Shown here: positions 23,237-56,440 of the stretch, in pieces
Numbering within the stretch: position 1 is the first letter of the stretch
How the letters are laid out: every line of letters starts with the position of its first letter
Assembly (NCBI RefSeq): GCF_902686445.1
Contig: NC_062215.1
Coordinates: forward strand, 31,642,750-31,706,749
DNA from: Sciurus carolinensis
Lineage: Eukaryota > Chordata > Mammalia > Rodentia > Sciuridae
DNA: 64,000 bases
Direction of reading: 5' to 3'
Made by a program: the position numbers and the translations under genes
Notes under the pieces: generated by a model
What the model was told of the DNA's origin: nothing
The model's input: only the letters and a program-made list of their open reading frames with translations
Databases searched by the model: none

Positions 23237-23419
23237 TTTTCATCTTTTTATTGTCTACCTTGGCAACCAGACTATAGGCTCTTTATTTTTACAATATGCA
23301 CATAATTCTTTCATAATTTTTAAGTAGTCATCGTAACTCCATAAGGGACACGTGCATACCTAACAAGCACAGTAATTGGGAGGTAGGCAATGCGGGCAGA
23401 TGTTAGTTTGGGGCAGGTA

Positions 23420-23715
23420 TGGTAGATGGAATTATTAGCATCAATCCTTCACCATCTCCTACCTATTTTGGGCTCGACCAAGTAACTTGCTTCAGGGCAA
23501 CAGGATGATAGCAGACATGACAGGAACAAAGAAATGTAATTTGCTGCTGAAGGTCACCCACCCAAGCCAACTGACCCAGCTCAGCCTGGCACCACAGCCT
23601 GAAGCAGAATCACCATCAGGCTGCAGACCTTGAGAATGAATGGTGGTTACTGAAAGCCACTGAGTCTTGGAACGGTTTGTTATGCAGCATTATCCTGACA
23701 GTAGCTAACAGACAC
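23420..23715 (+). mobile_element. MLT1/MaLR-related LTR fossil
   Basis: Ends with AAGCCACTGAGTCTTGGAAC, GGTTTGTTATGCAGCATTAT and a terminal TAGCTAACAGACACA, typical of ERVL-class LTR 3' ends. Diverged. Confidence 0.5.
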
Positions 23716-23849
23716 AGGAGATTTTAATGGGATGGGTTAGCATTTCTGAATCTTGGTGCTCCTGGACCTAAGGTATTTAAAACAATGGAATCCTTCCAGA
23801 ATGTCCATTCAAAAGCAAATAAATACCTACCGTGAAAGCAGTGTGGTGA

Positions 23850-24060
23850 AATGGTGGAGACTGTGGACTGGAGAGGCATTGATAGACCTGGGCTGGAATC
23901 TGGCTTTGACACTTACTGCCTGTGGTACTGCTCAATCTTGGGCAAAGTTCTAAGCTTTCCAACTCACTGCTCCCTCGTTTATTCAAACCAAGAAGAATTA
24001 TAAAAAGTTTACCTCACAAAGTTGTCTTGAGATTTGAAAGAGGCGGTACACATAGAGGTC
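23850..24060 (+). mobile_element. MIR SINE
   Basis: GACCTGGGCTGGAATCTGGC, TTTGACACTTACTGCC and CCTCACAAAGTTGTCTTGAG. Confidence 0.7.
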
Positions 24061-24254
24061 TCTACTTGGAGCCTAATACTTGAAAACCGTTATCAGGATA
24101 ATTGCTCCCATCATGGCTGTTACACCTAGAAATCATTCTGACCATCGTTGCTATCGCTGCTCCTCCTCCGTGGGAATCGCCCCGATTTCTATCTTCATAC
24201 TGGCCCCCTTCTCCAGACACAAGATCTAGAATGTCTGTAAGAACATTCTGAAGT

Positions 24255-24762
24255 GCTCGCACAGAAAGACCCGGCAGGACGCACACCTCACGAATCATCT
24301 CAGCCATTTATTCAGGAACGAAGTTTCACACAGGAACAGGGGAGGCAGGGGTGAAAGGGCATTGGTGGACCCCTTTTCCTGGTGGAAAATGAGCCACTGA
24401 TCAAAGAAAGGGACTGGGTTTACATAGGTTATTTTTGAGGGGTGGTCTAGTGAGCATATCAGTTTGGGCACTCAGGAAATGGGTTTGTGAGAATTTAAAA
24501 ATTAGTTTTTACGGGGCAATAGTTTTACTTGAAGAAGAATGGAGTGTCTGGGGTCAATGTTCAGTGTTTATCCCCTTCCCTTTAGGGTCCCATTGCGCTG
24601 TCACTGGGAAAGGATGTATTTGGGGAAGGGTCGATGCTTTGGCTTCCTTCCTAGGGATTGTTCCATCATTGGGAAGGAAGGCACTGGGAAAGCTACCAAT
24701 GGCTTCCTTTTTCCGCTCCCTTTTCTCAGACTTCACTGTTTGGGGGTTTTTCATTTTCCATA
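24255..24762 (-). mobile_element. ERV solo LTR, copy B (inverted relative to copy A)
   Basis: Read on the minus strand it starts TATGGAAAATGAAAAA, carries CTGATATGCTCACTAGACCA, an intact CCTGAATAAATGG poly(A) region at about 24312-24324, and ends GCGAGCA. About 508 bp, some 65 bp longer than copy A in its 5' half. No ERV genes adjoin. Confidence 0.7.
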
Positions 24763-25624
24763 TCTAATATGAAGGACCAAAGATTCAGAGATTTATCACA
24801 CTTTCAGAGATTAATACCAAACTTTATATACTACTGAATTTTTAAAAATATATGTCTTTATTAGAAAAGAAAACCTGGCCCTTTCTCACTGCGTGCCCCC
24901 AGGCCGCCCTTCCCTTCTCCTCAGGACTCGGCACACACACCCCTTCCTGTTTGGAGCAGCAGCACAATGTGAGCTGCTTTGGCCTTGGACAGCCTTTCCA
25001 GCCTGCCACCACCGGCTTCCACAAATAGGCCTAATTCCTCCTCTGCATCCAGGATCGGCTTCCCCTGGGGTCCGGCCACAGGTGAGGACAGCTAAGGTCA
25101 GCACTGGGTTCCTGACAGCCAGAGCCAGGTTGCCGTCCAACCTAAACAGGAATGGGAGGAGGGCCAGCAGAGAGGCAGGAATGTAGGACGGGGACAGATG
25201 ATCCCAGGAGGGGAGCAGAGCCTGAGCGGAATAGTTGGTGGAGCCACCTGGAAGGTTGCTGTCCTATTCCATTTCAGTCAGGAAAAGCACTCGGGCCTGT
25301 AACTGGAAGAGAAAGAGCTCGTTCTGGGGGAAAATACTGAAATGCAAGTTGTTTTCCTCTGCGGGATCTCAGTTGGACTGATAATCAAACCTGCGTGATC
25401 ACCTGGAGGGAGGATCACCAGACATCTGAGAAGCTTCTGACGTGGAAGATAAAACATAAGAAAACAAAGCAAAACAAAGCAGAACTGAGAGGCCGTCAGA
25501 GTCTATGAAAGGAGAGAAAAATAAATAATATTAACATTTTTCTAAGACATCAGAGAAACGTTTTGCCTCCATGAAATATGAACAGGATGCTTGGGGGGGG
25601 CGCGAATATTTGGAAAATAAATCA

Positions 25625-25762
25625 ATGAAAAATAAATTCTGAGCCAGGTGTAGTGGCACATGCTTGTAGTCCCAGCCCTCAGGAAGCTGGGGTAGGAAGC
25701 TGACTGGAGCCCAGGAGTTCAAGGGCCACCCTGGACAAAATAGCAAGACCCTGTCTCAAAAG
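25625..25762 (+). mobile_element. B1 SINE
   Basis: GAGCCAGGTGTAGTGGCACA and GCAAGACCCTGTCTCAAAAG; no ID half. Confidence 0.8.
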
Positions 25763-25909
25763 AAATCATTGGAAACCAAAGCGCCAACAGGGAAAAATAC
25801 AAAACTCAATAAATAGATTTAAGGACAAAACTAAAAATTTTTTAGCAAAATAAAGCAAGAATGAGAGATTGTAAAAAAAAAAAAAAAAGAAAGAAAGAAA
25901 AAAAAAATT

Positions 25910-26105
25910 TAAAAGAAGACATTTACCCAAATGAGTTGAAAACCTATGTCCACATGAAAACCCCCACACAGATCTCATAGAAACTTTATTCACAATTGCC
26001 AAAACTTGGAAGCAACCAAGATATCCTTCCAGGGGTGAAAAGAGAAATGGCAGCACATTCAGACAATGGAATACTATTCAGCACTGAAAAGAAATGAGCT
26101 ATCAA
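25910..26105 (+). mobile_element. L1 3' region fragment
   Basis: CTTTATTCACAATTGCCAAA, GGAAGCAACCAAGATATCC and CAATGGAATACTATTCAGCA are L1 ORF2/3' text. Confidence 0.75.
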
Positions 26106-26109
26106 GACT

Positions 26110-26280
26110 TAGAAAGAGCTCTCTCTGCTTCCTGACTGCCATGTCCTGAGCTGCTTTCCTCCAGCACACCCTTCCACCATGATGTTCTGCCTCACTTGAG
26201 CCCAGAGCTTTGGGGTCAGCCAACCATGGACTGAACTTCTGAAACTGTAAGCCAAAATAAACTTTTCCTCCATTAAAAAA
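26110..26280 (+). mobile_element. MaLR LTR 3' fragment
   Basis: CCACCATGATGTTCTGCCTC, GAACTTCTGAAACTGTAAGC, AAATAAACTTTTCCTCC; same family as 32332-32778. Confidence 0.55.
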
Positions 26281-26299
26281 ATAAAGACATAAAGAGATA

Positions 26300-26570
26300 C
26301 CAAATCATGCTATGTCCGTGTATGAAAATACATAATGAATCCTGCTTATATATAATTATAATGCATTAATTAAAATAATAATAATAATAATAAAAGGCAG
26401 ATCAGTGGAGTATAGAAAGCAGATCAAAGCAGTGGAGGGAGAAGAGGGGAAGGGAAGGCACTGAGGAGGAAGACTGATCTGGTTATGGTATATGCATATG
26501 TGAATAGGACATAATGAACCCCCTACTTCATATAATTATAATGCATCAATAACTTTTTTTAAAAAAAGAG
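26300..26570 (+). mobile_element. L1 3' UTR tails, two successive pieces
   Basis: Both end in TATATAATTATAATGCAT-type sequence; the second follows a purine-rich tract (GGAGAAGAGGGGAAGGGAAG). An (AAT)n run lies at 26369-26393. Confidence 0.65.
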
Positions 26571-26625
26571 AGAGAGACATGGGAAAACCAGAAGAGGCTT
26601 AAATGCTTATTAGAAAGTGAAAGAG

Positions 26626-26905
26626 TCAGGCACAGTCACGAACACCTATAATCCCAGTGACTTGGGAGGCTCAGAAGGGAGGATCACAAGTTTGAGGCCA
26701 GCTTCAGTGATTTAGCAAGATCCTGTCTCACAAATAGATAGTAGGGGCTGGGGATATAGCTCAGTTGGTAGAGTGCTGGTCTCGCAAGCACAAGGCCCTG
26801 GGTTCAATCCCTAGCACCGAAAAAAAAAAAAAATAGATAGTAAAAAGGGCTGGAAAAGGGGTTCTGTGATAAAATGCTCCAGGGTTCAATCCCTAGGACC
26901 AGTGG
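26626..26905 (+). mobile_element. B1-dID SINE split by a younger ID
   Basis: B1 half at 26626-26743 and the decayed ID half at 26843-26905 (GGGTTCAATCCCTAGGACC) flank the insertion at 26744-26830. Confidence 0.85.
26744..26830 (+). mobile_element. Young ID SINE nested in a B1-dID linker
   Basis: Box A TAGCTCAGTTGG is intact; box B GGGTTCAATCC differs by one base from the youngest copies. 12-bp duplication AAATAGATAGTA at 26732-26743 and 26831-26842. Confidence 0.95.
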
Positions 26906-26934
26906 GGGGAAAAAGTGAAAGAAGACAGTCTGAA

Positions 26935-27296
26935 AGAATAATAAAATTATGGCATTTGCAGGCAAATGGATGAAATTGGAGAATATCATGTGAAGTGAGA
27001 TAAGCCAATCTCAAAAAACTAAAGGGTGAATGATCTCGCTGATAAGCCGATGATGATACATAATGGGGGGTGGGAGGGGGGCAAGAATGGAGGAAGGAGG
27101 GACTGTATAGAGGGAAAAGAGGGGTGGGAGGGCTGGGGGGGAGGGAAAAATAACAGAATGAATCAAACACCATTACCCTATGTAAACGTATGATTACGCA
27201 AATGGTACGCCTCTACTTCATGTTCAAACAGAGAAACAAGTTGTATCCCATATGTTTACAATAAAAAAAAAAATAAAAATAAATAAATAAATAAAT
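26935..27296 (+). mobile_element. 5'-truncated L1 insertion with 13-bp target duplication
   Basis: Covers the end of ORF2, a G-rich 3' UTR tract (about 27064-27145) and an A-rich tail with (AAAT)n. AAGACAGTCTGAA occurs at 26922-26934 and 27297-27309. Confidence 0.92.
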
Positions 27297-28433
27297 AAGA
27301 CAGTCTGAAGCCAGATTGCCTGGTGGGCCTCCTCCACATGCATATTTGATCTTTGTTTCTCTTAAAGACCAGCAGCTGGTAAGGTCCCCGCTCTCCTACT
27401 TCCTGTCCCCACATCCTATTACCTGGATCTGTGGAAGTCCCTCATTTCTCTCTGAGAATGTTCACATTACCTTCTGAGACACTGACCGAGGCCCTAATGA
27501 GATGAAATGCAAACCTGGAAAGCAGCCTCTTCCCTCTTCAGCCGTATTTTTGCCAGCTGTTCAAATGATAGCCCTGCTCAGATGTCCCCTCTCTGATGAG
27601 CAATCTTCCTGAGACCTAGTCCACTGACTTCCCCAGGTGGGATCTTCTCAGGGAAACGGAATCCACTCTGTTCCTGAGATGCTCGGCTTAAGTTCTCCCG
27701 GGAACCTTCACATATCCATGGCTTCCTGGTTTGGGCGTGCTGATGGGTCTTTAGAGACAAAACTGCTCACAAGTCTGTTGCAACTGAGGAAACTAAGACC
27801 ACAGACATTAGGACGGAGGTTTCCTCAGATGGGGGAAGAGGGGTAGCAATCAGACCAGCCACAGGAGAGCTCCCAATGTTTAATATGTCGCCTGGGCGGT
27901 GGGTACACAGGTGTTTTATCATTCTTTTTTTTAAAGTGTGTATGTATTTTGTAAACTCTTGTGTAGATGATGCATTTCACAATTTCAACCAAAAAGAGTT
28001 TGAACAAATAGAAGAACAACCTGGGGACCTTGGGAAGAAGACTGATTCCTGGCTCCACTGCAATTTTGATTCAGGAGAGCCGATCAGGACCTGGGAGGCC
28101 ATGTTTTTAAATGCCACTGATGCAGGTGGTCCAAAACCACACCTGAGACACCCTACCTGGGTTAACAGCATCACAACCTGGCATGACACAAACCTGGGGT
28201 CAAAGCCCCCATTCAGTTGACCCAGGGTTGCGTAATGCCCACCAAGCTTTCTTCATATGTAAAATATGGATGATAAATTTAGCACAGCATCTAGTACCTA
28301 CAAAGCAGTCAACACAGGTGGACTGTAATAATAACAATCAGGAAGTGGAAGTGTAGCTCAGTGGTAGAGAGTGTGCTCAGCAGGCTGAGCCCCAGCACCA
28401 AGCTATTATTATTCCACCTTCAGTGGAATAAGA

Positions 28434-28437
28434 GTTC

Positions 28438-28496
<59 letters not shown>

Positions 28497-28627
28497 TTTT
28501 TCTTTCTTTCCTTCCTTCCTTCCTTCCTTCTTTTGTTCCTTCCTCCCTTCCTTCCTTCCTTTCTTCCTTTTAGTCAAGGCCTCCTGCTAAGCACACACTT
28601 TACCACTGAGCTACACCCCCAACCCAG
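28434..28627 (-). mobile_element. ID SINE whose tail expanded to (TTTC)n
   Basis: Pyrimidine microsatellite 28434-28570 (TTTC, then CTTC units) followed by a reverse-complement ID stub (CACTGAGCTACACCCCCAAC). The A-tail of the SINE is the likely seed. Confidence 0.75.
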
Positions 28628-28749
28628 AGGTGGTAATTTCTATGACTCTGTCCCTACACAGGTAATTCTTCCATATGATTTTCAGTTAGCAAACGAAGAC
28701 TGTTATTATCAAAAACTTTTTCATAGGCCTTAAACTTTTCATATCTTTT

Positions 28750-29155
28750 AGCTAAATGTGAGAATCTAAGGAAATCATCCTCATCAGAGGAGCTGTTTAT
28801 GACAGCAAAATACTAGAAGAAACTTAAAAAGCCAAAGAGGTAAGTTTACGTAAATTGTAATTTGCATTCTTCCTTCCTAGAATGGAATATTATACAGCCA
28901 CTACACATGATTTTTAAAAACAAATAAGAGTTACTTTGTAATACTAAAATAACCAGATAGAAAATATGTCTACCACATAATCATGGATGTATACAAAAAA
29001 GCAAACCATGGTTTCCTTTAAAAATAATGGAAGAAAATAGAATAAGAAGTTCAAACACAGGTTGTCTTTGAGATAACGGGTTTGTGATTATTTTTTTTCT
29101 TCCCTTCTACTCTTCTATGTATTTTTCAAATATTCTACAATAGGGATTTTTTAAA
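28750..29155 (+). mobile_element. Old L1 3' region
   Basis: GAATGGAATATTATACAGCC and ATTCTACAATAGGGATTTTT fit diverged L1 (L1ME-like). Confidence 0.5.
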
Positions 29156-29157
29156 GT

Positions 29158-29348
29158 CAGTTTGGGTTTTTTTCGGCGGGGGTGTGGTATCAGGGATTGA
29201 ACTCAGGGTGACTTGACCACTGAGTTACATCCCCAGCCCTGTTGTGTATTTTATTTAGAGGCAGGGTCTTACTGAGTTGCTTGGGGCCTTGCTTCGCTGA
29301 GGCTGGCTTCTCCTGAGTCGCTGGGATTATAGGCATGCACCATGGCAC
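29158..29348 (-). mobile_element. B1-dID SINE
   Basis: CAGGGATTGAACTCAGGGTG and GAGTCGCTGGGATTATAGGC in reverse complement. Confidence 0.85.
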
Positions 29349-29489
29349 CCACAAAAGTCAGTTTTCAAAAGCATATTTTGTTAACTTTCAAATCTAAACT
29401 ATTTGAAGGGCTCTGCATCCAGTGGGATTTATAAAAGAGGATGACATTTGCACACCCAGTGCCTGTGCTTTCCCTATACAGGCCACAAG

Positions 29490-29566
29490 AAAGAAGAGGG
29501 TGAGGAGGAGGAAAAGGAGGAGGAGCAAGAGCAGGAGGAGGGGGAGAGGGAGAGGGAGGCGATGCT
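29490..29566. repeat. GA-rich purine low-complexity tract
   Basis: AGAAAGAAGAGGGTGAGGAG and GGAGGAGGAG-type repeats over about 75 bp. Confidence 0.9.
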
Positions 29567-29789
29567 TTAGCAATCTCACCCAACACTGTCTGTTATAGAT
29601 GAGGCATCTAAGGCCCAGAGAGGTGAACTGACAAGCCCAGGACATAGATCCAGGTGTGAGAGCTGGAATCTATTCCCACTCTACCCTGCCCCTCACGGTC
29701 TTCTTAATCCAAACTGTTAAACACTTCAGCTTCCATACGCATAGTGTGGTCCTGGTACAAGTCACATGAAAAATGCAGGCTTTCTGCCC

Positions 29790-29988
29790 AGTTTGGTGGC
29801 AAACGCTACTGGAGACGCTGAGGCAGGAGGATCCCAAGTTCAAAACCAGCCTCAGCAATTCAGTGAGGCCCTAAGCAACTTAGCAAGACCCTGTCATAAA
29901 ATAAAAAATGTAATGGGCTAAGGATGTGGCTCAGTGGTTAAGCACCCCTGAATTCAATCTCCAGTACAAAAAAAAAAAAAAAAAAAAA
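29790..29988 (+). mobile_element. B1-dID SINE
   Basis: GAGGCAGGAGGATCCCAAGT, GCAACTTAGCAAGACCCTGT, ATGTGGCTCAGTGGTTAAGC and an A-tail. Confidence 0.85.
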
Positions 29989-30485
29989 GCAGTTTCTCAG
30001 GCCTCTTCCCAGAGAAAAGGAATCATAATGCATTCTAGCAAGAGCCCCAGGATAAAGTCCTCCCGCAAGTAACAATATAAGAGAATCTCTCTCTGATCGT
30101 TCAATTTGGACCTGACCTGAAAAGTGATCTCAGTCCCAACATAAGCTGCATGACATGAAGCATGTCACAACTTCTCAGTGCCTCTGTTTTCCTCGCAATA
30201 AAATGGGTATGATAAAACTAGCATGGCACCTGGAGAGCATAGAGGAAGCAGCTGGGGTGCAGTTGAGCCATTATAAATGGGGAGGGGGCGCATAAACACG
30301 GCTTCTCATTGGGCCTGCTTCAACAGGCCAGGCACTCTGTGAGAGTTGGGAGTTCCTGTGGAGTGCTGGACACACAGCAGCCAGCCTGTGTTCAACAGAC
30401 ACGAGCACAGGTGGCATTTACCAATATTTGACTTGGACTGTCCCATTCTCTAATATTTAGCACTCTCAAGAACTGCCAGTTTTCA

Positions 30486-30600
30486 CTGGGCATGGAGGCA
30501 CAGCCCTGTCATCCCAGCTACTGGGAAGGCTGAGGCCGGAGGATTATGAGTTCCAGGTCATTCTGTGCCATTCAACCAGACACTGCCTCAAATTTTTGAA
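30486..30600 (+). mobile_element. B1 SINE
   Basis: CTGGGCATGGAGGCACAGCC and CTACTGGGAAGGCTGAGG; truncated at its 3' end against L1. Confidence 0.75.
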
Positions 30601-31170
30601 AAGACTTAATACCATTCCTATTAAAATTCCAATGACATTGTTCATAGAAATAGAAAACGCAGTAGAATTTCATTAATTCATTTGGAAAAATGAGAGACCC
30701 AGAGTAGTCAAAGCGATCCTTAGCAAGAAAAATGAAACAGAAGGTATCACGCTACCAGAGCTTATTATACTACAAAGCAATAGTAACAAAAACAGCATGG
30801 TATTGGCACCAAAACAGACATGAAGACCAATAGTACAGAATAGAAGACACAGAGACAAACCCACATAAATACAGTTATCTCATACTGGACTAAGACGCCA
30901 TAAACATACATTGGAGAAAAGAGTCTCTTCAACAAATGGTGCTGGGAAAACTGGAAATCCATATGTAGCAAAAGGAAATTAAACCTCTATCTCTCACCCT
31001 GCACAAAACTCAACTCAAAGTGGATCAAGAACCTAAGCATTAGACCAGAGAGCCTGCACTGACTAGAAGCAAAAGTAGGCCCAAATCTCCATCATGTCGG
31101 CTTAGGAATGGAATTCCTCAGCAAGACTCCTAAAGGGCAAGAAGTAAAAATCAAAAATCAATAAATGGGG

Positions 31171-31297
31171 GCTGGGGTTGTGGCTCAATGGTAAAAGTGT
31201 TCATCTAGCAACCGGTGAGGCCCTGAGTTCAATCCTCAGCATCACATGAAAATAAATAAAGGTAATTGTGTTCACCTACAACTAAAAAAAAAAAAAG
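31171..31297 (+). mobile_element. ID SINE, long-tail subtype
   Basis: GGGGTTGTGGCTCAATGGTA, GAGTTCAATCCTCAGCATCA, then the tail GTGTTCACCTACAACTAAAA shared with the copies at 38679 and 53164. Confidence 0.9.
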
Positions 31298-31631
31298 ATT
31301 AAAAAAGAATAAATAAATGGGATGGTATTAAACTAAAAAGCTTCTTCACAGCAAATGAAACAACAAAGAACATGAACAGAAAGCCTACAGAATGGGAGAA
31401 AATCTTTGTCACCTGCACCTCAGATACAGCACTAATCTCCAGGATATATAAAGAACTCGAAAACAACCAAAAAAAAAAAAAAAAAAAAAAAATCAAAAAA
31501 ACTAATCAATAAATAAGCAAAGGAATGAACAAACACCTCACAGAAGAAATACAATCCGTCAAAAAATATAGGAAAAATGTTCAACACCTCTAGCAATTAG
31601 AGAAAAGCAAATGCAAATTAAGACTACACAG

Positions 31632-31835
31632 TCTGGCACCATGGAGCATGCCTGTAATCCCTGCAGGCTGAGGCAAGAGGATCACAAATTCAAAGCCAGA
31701 CTCAGCAATTTAGCGAGGCCCTAAGCAACTCAGCAAGACCCTGTTTCTAGATAAAACATATTAAAAAGGGCTGGGAATGTGACTCAGTGGTTAAGTTCCC
31801 CTGGGTTCAATTCCTGGTACCAAAAAATTTTTTAA
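31632..31835 (+). mobile_element. B1-dID SINE in L1
   Basis: GGCACCATGGAGCATGCCTG, GAGGCCCTAAGCAACTCAGC, GGGTTCAATTCCTGGTACC. Confidence 0.85.
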
Positions 31836-31905
31836 ATAAAAAAAGACTACACTGAGATATCATCTCACTTGAGTCAGAATGGCAATTATCAAGAATACAA
31901 GCAAC

Positions 31906-32130
31906 GTGCAGGGTGCGATGGCCCACGTCTGTAATCCCAGCAGCTGGGGAGGCTGAGGCAGGAGGACTGTGAATTCAAAGTCAGCCTCAGCAACTTAGCA
32001 AGGCTCTAAGCAACTTATGGAGACCCTGTCTCTAAATAAAATATAAAAAGGACTGGGAATTTGGCTCAGTGCTTGAATGACCCCAGGTTCAATTTCCAGT
32101 ACCAAAAAAAAAAAAAAAGAAAGAAAGAAA
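31906..32130 (+). mobile_element. B1-dID SINE in L1
   Basis: GGGTGCGATGGCCCACGTCT, GCAAGGCTCTAAGCAACTTA, GGTTCAATTTCCAGTACC, then (GAAA)n in the tail. Confidence 0.85.
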
Positions 32131-32331
32131 GAAAACAATAAATGTTGGCGAGGATGTCGGGGAAAAGATATGCTCATGCATTGCTGTTAGGACTGCAAAT
32201 TGAAAATTGGTGCAGCCACTCTGGAAGGCAGTGTGGAGATTCCTCAGAAAACTTGGAATGGAACCACCATTTGACCCAGTTATCCCACTCCTTGGTCTAT
32301 ACCCAAAGGACTTAAAATCAGCATACCACAG

Positions 32332-32778
32332 TGTTATAGTTTGGATGCGAGGTGTCCCCCAAAAGCTCACATGTGAGAAAATGCAAGAAGATTCAGAGGA
32401 GAAATCGGCTGTGGGAGTCTTAACCTGATCAGTGATTTAATCCCTAATGGGGATCCCTAACTGTGTGATAACTGGAGGCAGATAGGGTGTGGCTGGAGGG
32501 AGTGGTTCATTGGGGCATGGCTATAAGGTACACATTTTGTATCTGGAGAGTGGAGTCTCTCTCTCTCTCTCTTTCTGCTTCCTGATGATGTGAGCCGCCT
32601 CCCTCTGCCACTCTTCTCCGCCATGATGTCCTGCCTCACCTAGAGCCCCGAGGAATGGAGCTTGCTGTCTTTGGATTGAGACCTCTGAAACCGTGAGTCC
32701 TCAAATAAACCTTTTCTTCTCTACAGTTTTGCTGGTCAGATCCTTTTAGTCACAGCAGCGAAAAAGATGACTAAAACA
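32332..32778 (+). mobile_element. MaLR (MST-like) solo LTR inserted in L1
   Basis: TGTTATAGTTTGGATGCGAG start, a (CT)n tract at about 32552-32573, AAATAAACC poly(A) signal at about 32703, and ACTAAAACA end. L1 text is continuous across it (ATACCACAGTG / ACACAGCCACAAC). Confidence 0.8.
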
Positions 32779-33303
32779 TAGTGACACAGCCACAACAATG
32801 TTTATAGCAGCTCAATTCACAATAGCTAAGTTATGGAACCAACCTAGATGCCCTTCAACAGAGGGGTGGATAAAGAAAATGTGGTATATATACACAATGG
32901 AATATTACTCAGTCATAAAGAAGAATGAGATTATGGCATTTGCTGGTAAATGGTTGGAGCTAGAGACTAATGTGCTAAGTGAAATAAGCCATTCCCAAAA
33001 AACTAAAGGCCACATGTTCTCTCTGATATGCAGATGTTAATACACAATAAGGGGGGAAGGGCAGAATAGAAGTTCATTGGCATAGACAAAAGGGAATGAA
33101 GGAAAGGGAGGGGGATAGAAATAGGAAGGACGGTAGAATGAATCAGATGCAACATTTCTATATGCATACATGAATACACGACCAGTGTGACTCCACATCA
33201 TGTACAAAAATACATTCTACTGTCATATACATCTAAGAACAACACATTTTTTTAAATATTTTAAATTTTTTTAAAAATAATTATTTTTTTTTTTTTATTT
33301 TTT

Positions 33304-33366
33304 AGAGCTGGAGATGCAGCTCAGTGGTAAAGCACCCTTGGATTCAATTTCCAATAGGGCAAAAAA
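33304..33366 (+). mobile_element. ID SINE, decayed
   Basis: GAGCTGGAGATGCAGCTCAG and GGATTCAATTTCC. It lies about 120 bp before the CpG island. Confidence 0.7.
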
Positions 33367-33484
33367 TAAAAACTGTCCCCTCCATTCTAATAGTGCCAGC
33401 TCTCACTTCTGCCAATGAGAAGTTGGGCAAGTTGAAGGTCATTATTCATAAAAAATTTACACTAACGTTTTCTGTAATTACCAA

Positions 33485-55467
<21,983 letters not shown>

Positions 55468-55596
55468 ACAAATGAGAAAATGAAAACTTAGTATAGCATC
55501 TGCACAAGCATGTAGATGCGTGTTTATCCAAAAGCAGAAATTCTCTATCAGCTATTCAGTCTTAATTTCACTCATAGTATAAATGGGTACACTTGT

Positions 55597-55683
55597 AAGG
55601 GCTGGACTCTAGGTCTGTGGTACAGCATTAGCCTAACGCAGGCCCTAGGTTCAATCCCAAGCACTGCAAAAAAAAAAAAAAAT
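55597..55683 (+). mobile_element. ID SINE in the DGKE 3' UTR, sense
   Basis: AAGGGCTGGACTCTAGGTCT, CCCTAGGTTCAATCCCAAGC and an A15 tail, 130 nt after the stop and before the proximal poly(A) signal. Confidence 0.85.
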
Positions 55684-55890
55684 ACGGTATTTTAATGGGA
55701 TGACATTTATGTAAATAGCATTCCCAAAACAGCCATCTTCCAGTTCTTTTTTCAGCTAGATACTTTGACCATGTATTACTAACTTTGGAAAAAATCACTA
55801 AAGATTACATGAAGATGAAATGTTTTTTATGACTGTGTGTTTTGAGAGTAAACCTTACTCTGAAATATGCACTCTCATTCCTTATTCTTA

Positions 55891-55896
55891 AATAAA
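55891..55896 (+). terminator. DGKE: Proximal DGKE polyadenylation signal AATAAA
   Basis: Canonical hexamer 424 nt after the stop codon, followed about 20-35 nt later by a G/T-rich stretch (GGATGTGGGTGG). Confidence 0.6.
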
Positions 55897-56284
55897 ACAT
55901 TTGATGGACAGGATGTGGGTGGAAAGACTATTTCCATCTTAATTTTCAATGTGGTGACACCATATCATTTTAAAAATTAACTTGCTGTTTTGAACGGAAA
56001 TGGTTTGTGTCAAACTGGCATGATTAATGCTGAGCAATCTCCTACAGCATGCCTCTTCAGATTTCCTGCACCCCGAGCCAGAAGGATCCAAACTATTTAT
56101 TAATTTCCTGGAAACTCTTAAATTTAAGGAAAAATGGAAAAGAAAGACAATACTTAAAACTCACTTAAAGTGTTATGATTTTTATTGTATGTTCATTTTT
56201 AGACCTCTAGATACTGTTTATTATTTGATATTAAGCCTGTCAATGACCAGGTTGAGCCAAAGTTCAGGATTTTTTTCATTTTAT

Positions 56285-56372
56285 TTTTGTTTTTGTTTTG
56301 CAATGCTGGGGATTAAACCCAAGTGCCCACGGATTCTAGGCAAGCTCTCTACCACTGAGCTATACCCACCAA
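56285..56372 (-). mobile_element. ID SINE
   Basis: CAATGCTGGGGATTAAACCC and ACCACTGAGCTATACCCACC. Confidence 0.85.
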
Positions 56373-56440
56373 TCCAAGGATTTTTTTTTTTTATATCAAG
56401 AGAACCAGATAGGTGAATTAATCTAGAATAAGATTTAGAA

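Larger units (their letters stand above)
30605..33290 (+). mobile_element. 5'-truncated L1 (ORF2 C-terminal part and 3' UTR), broken by four insertions
   Basis: ORF2-type text from AAATTCCAATGACATTG onward, through CAATAGTAACAAAAACAGCA, GGATATATAAAGAACTC, CTATACCCAAAGGACTTAAA, CAATGGAATATTACTCAGTC and the 3' UTR. The reading frame is broken by many stops and by an ID (31171-31297), two B1-dIDs and a MaLR LTR. It is not active. Confidence 0.9.

Noticed and set aside
26744..26830. Possible tRNA-Ala gene
   Set aside because: Has A and B boxes but no cloverleaf 3' half and has a poly(A) tail and target duplication, so it is an ID SINE.
28361..28577. Repetitive Ser/Phe/Leu and Lys/Glu/Arg ORFs
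   Set aside because: Translation of the (TTTC)n microsatellite.
30605..33290. Active L1
   Set aside because: 5'-truncated, with many stops and four later insertions.
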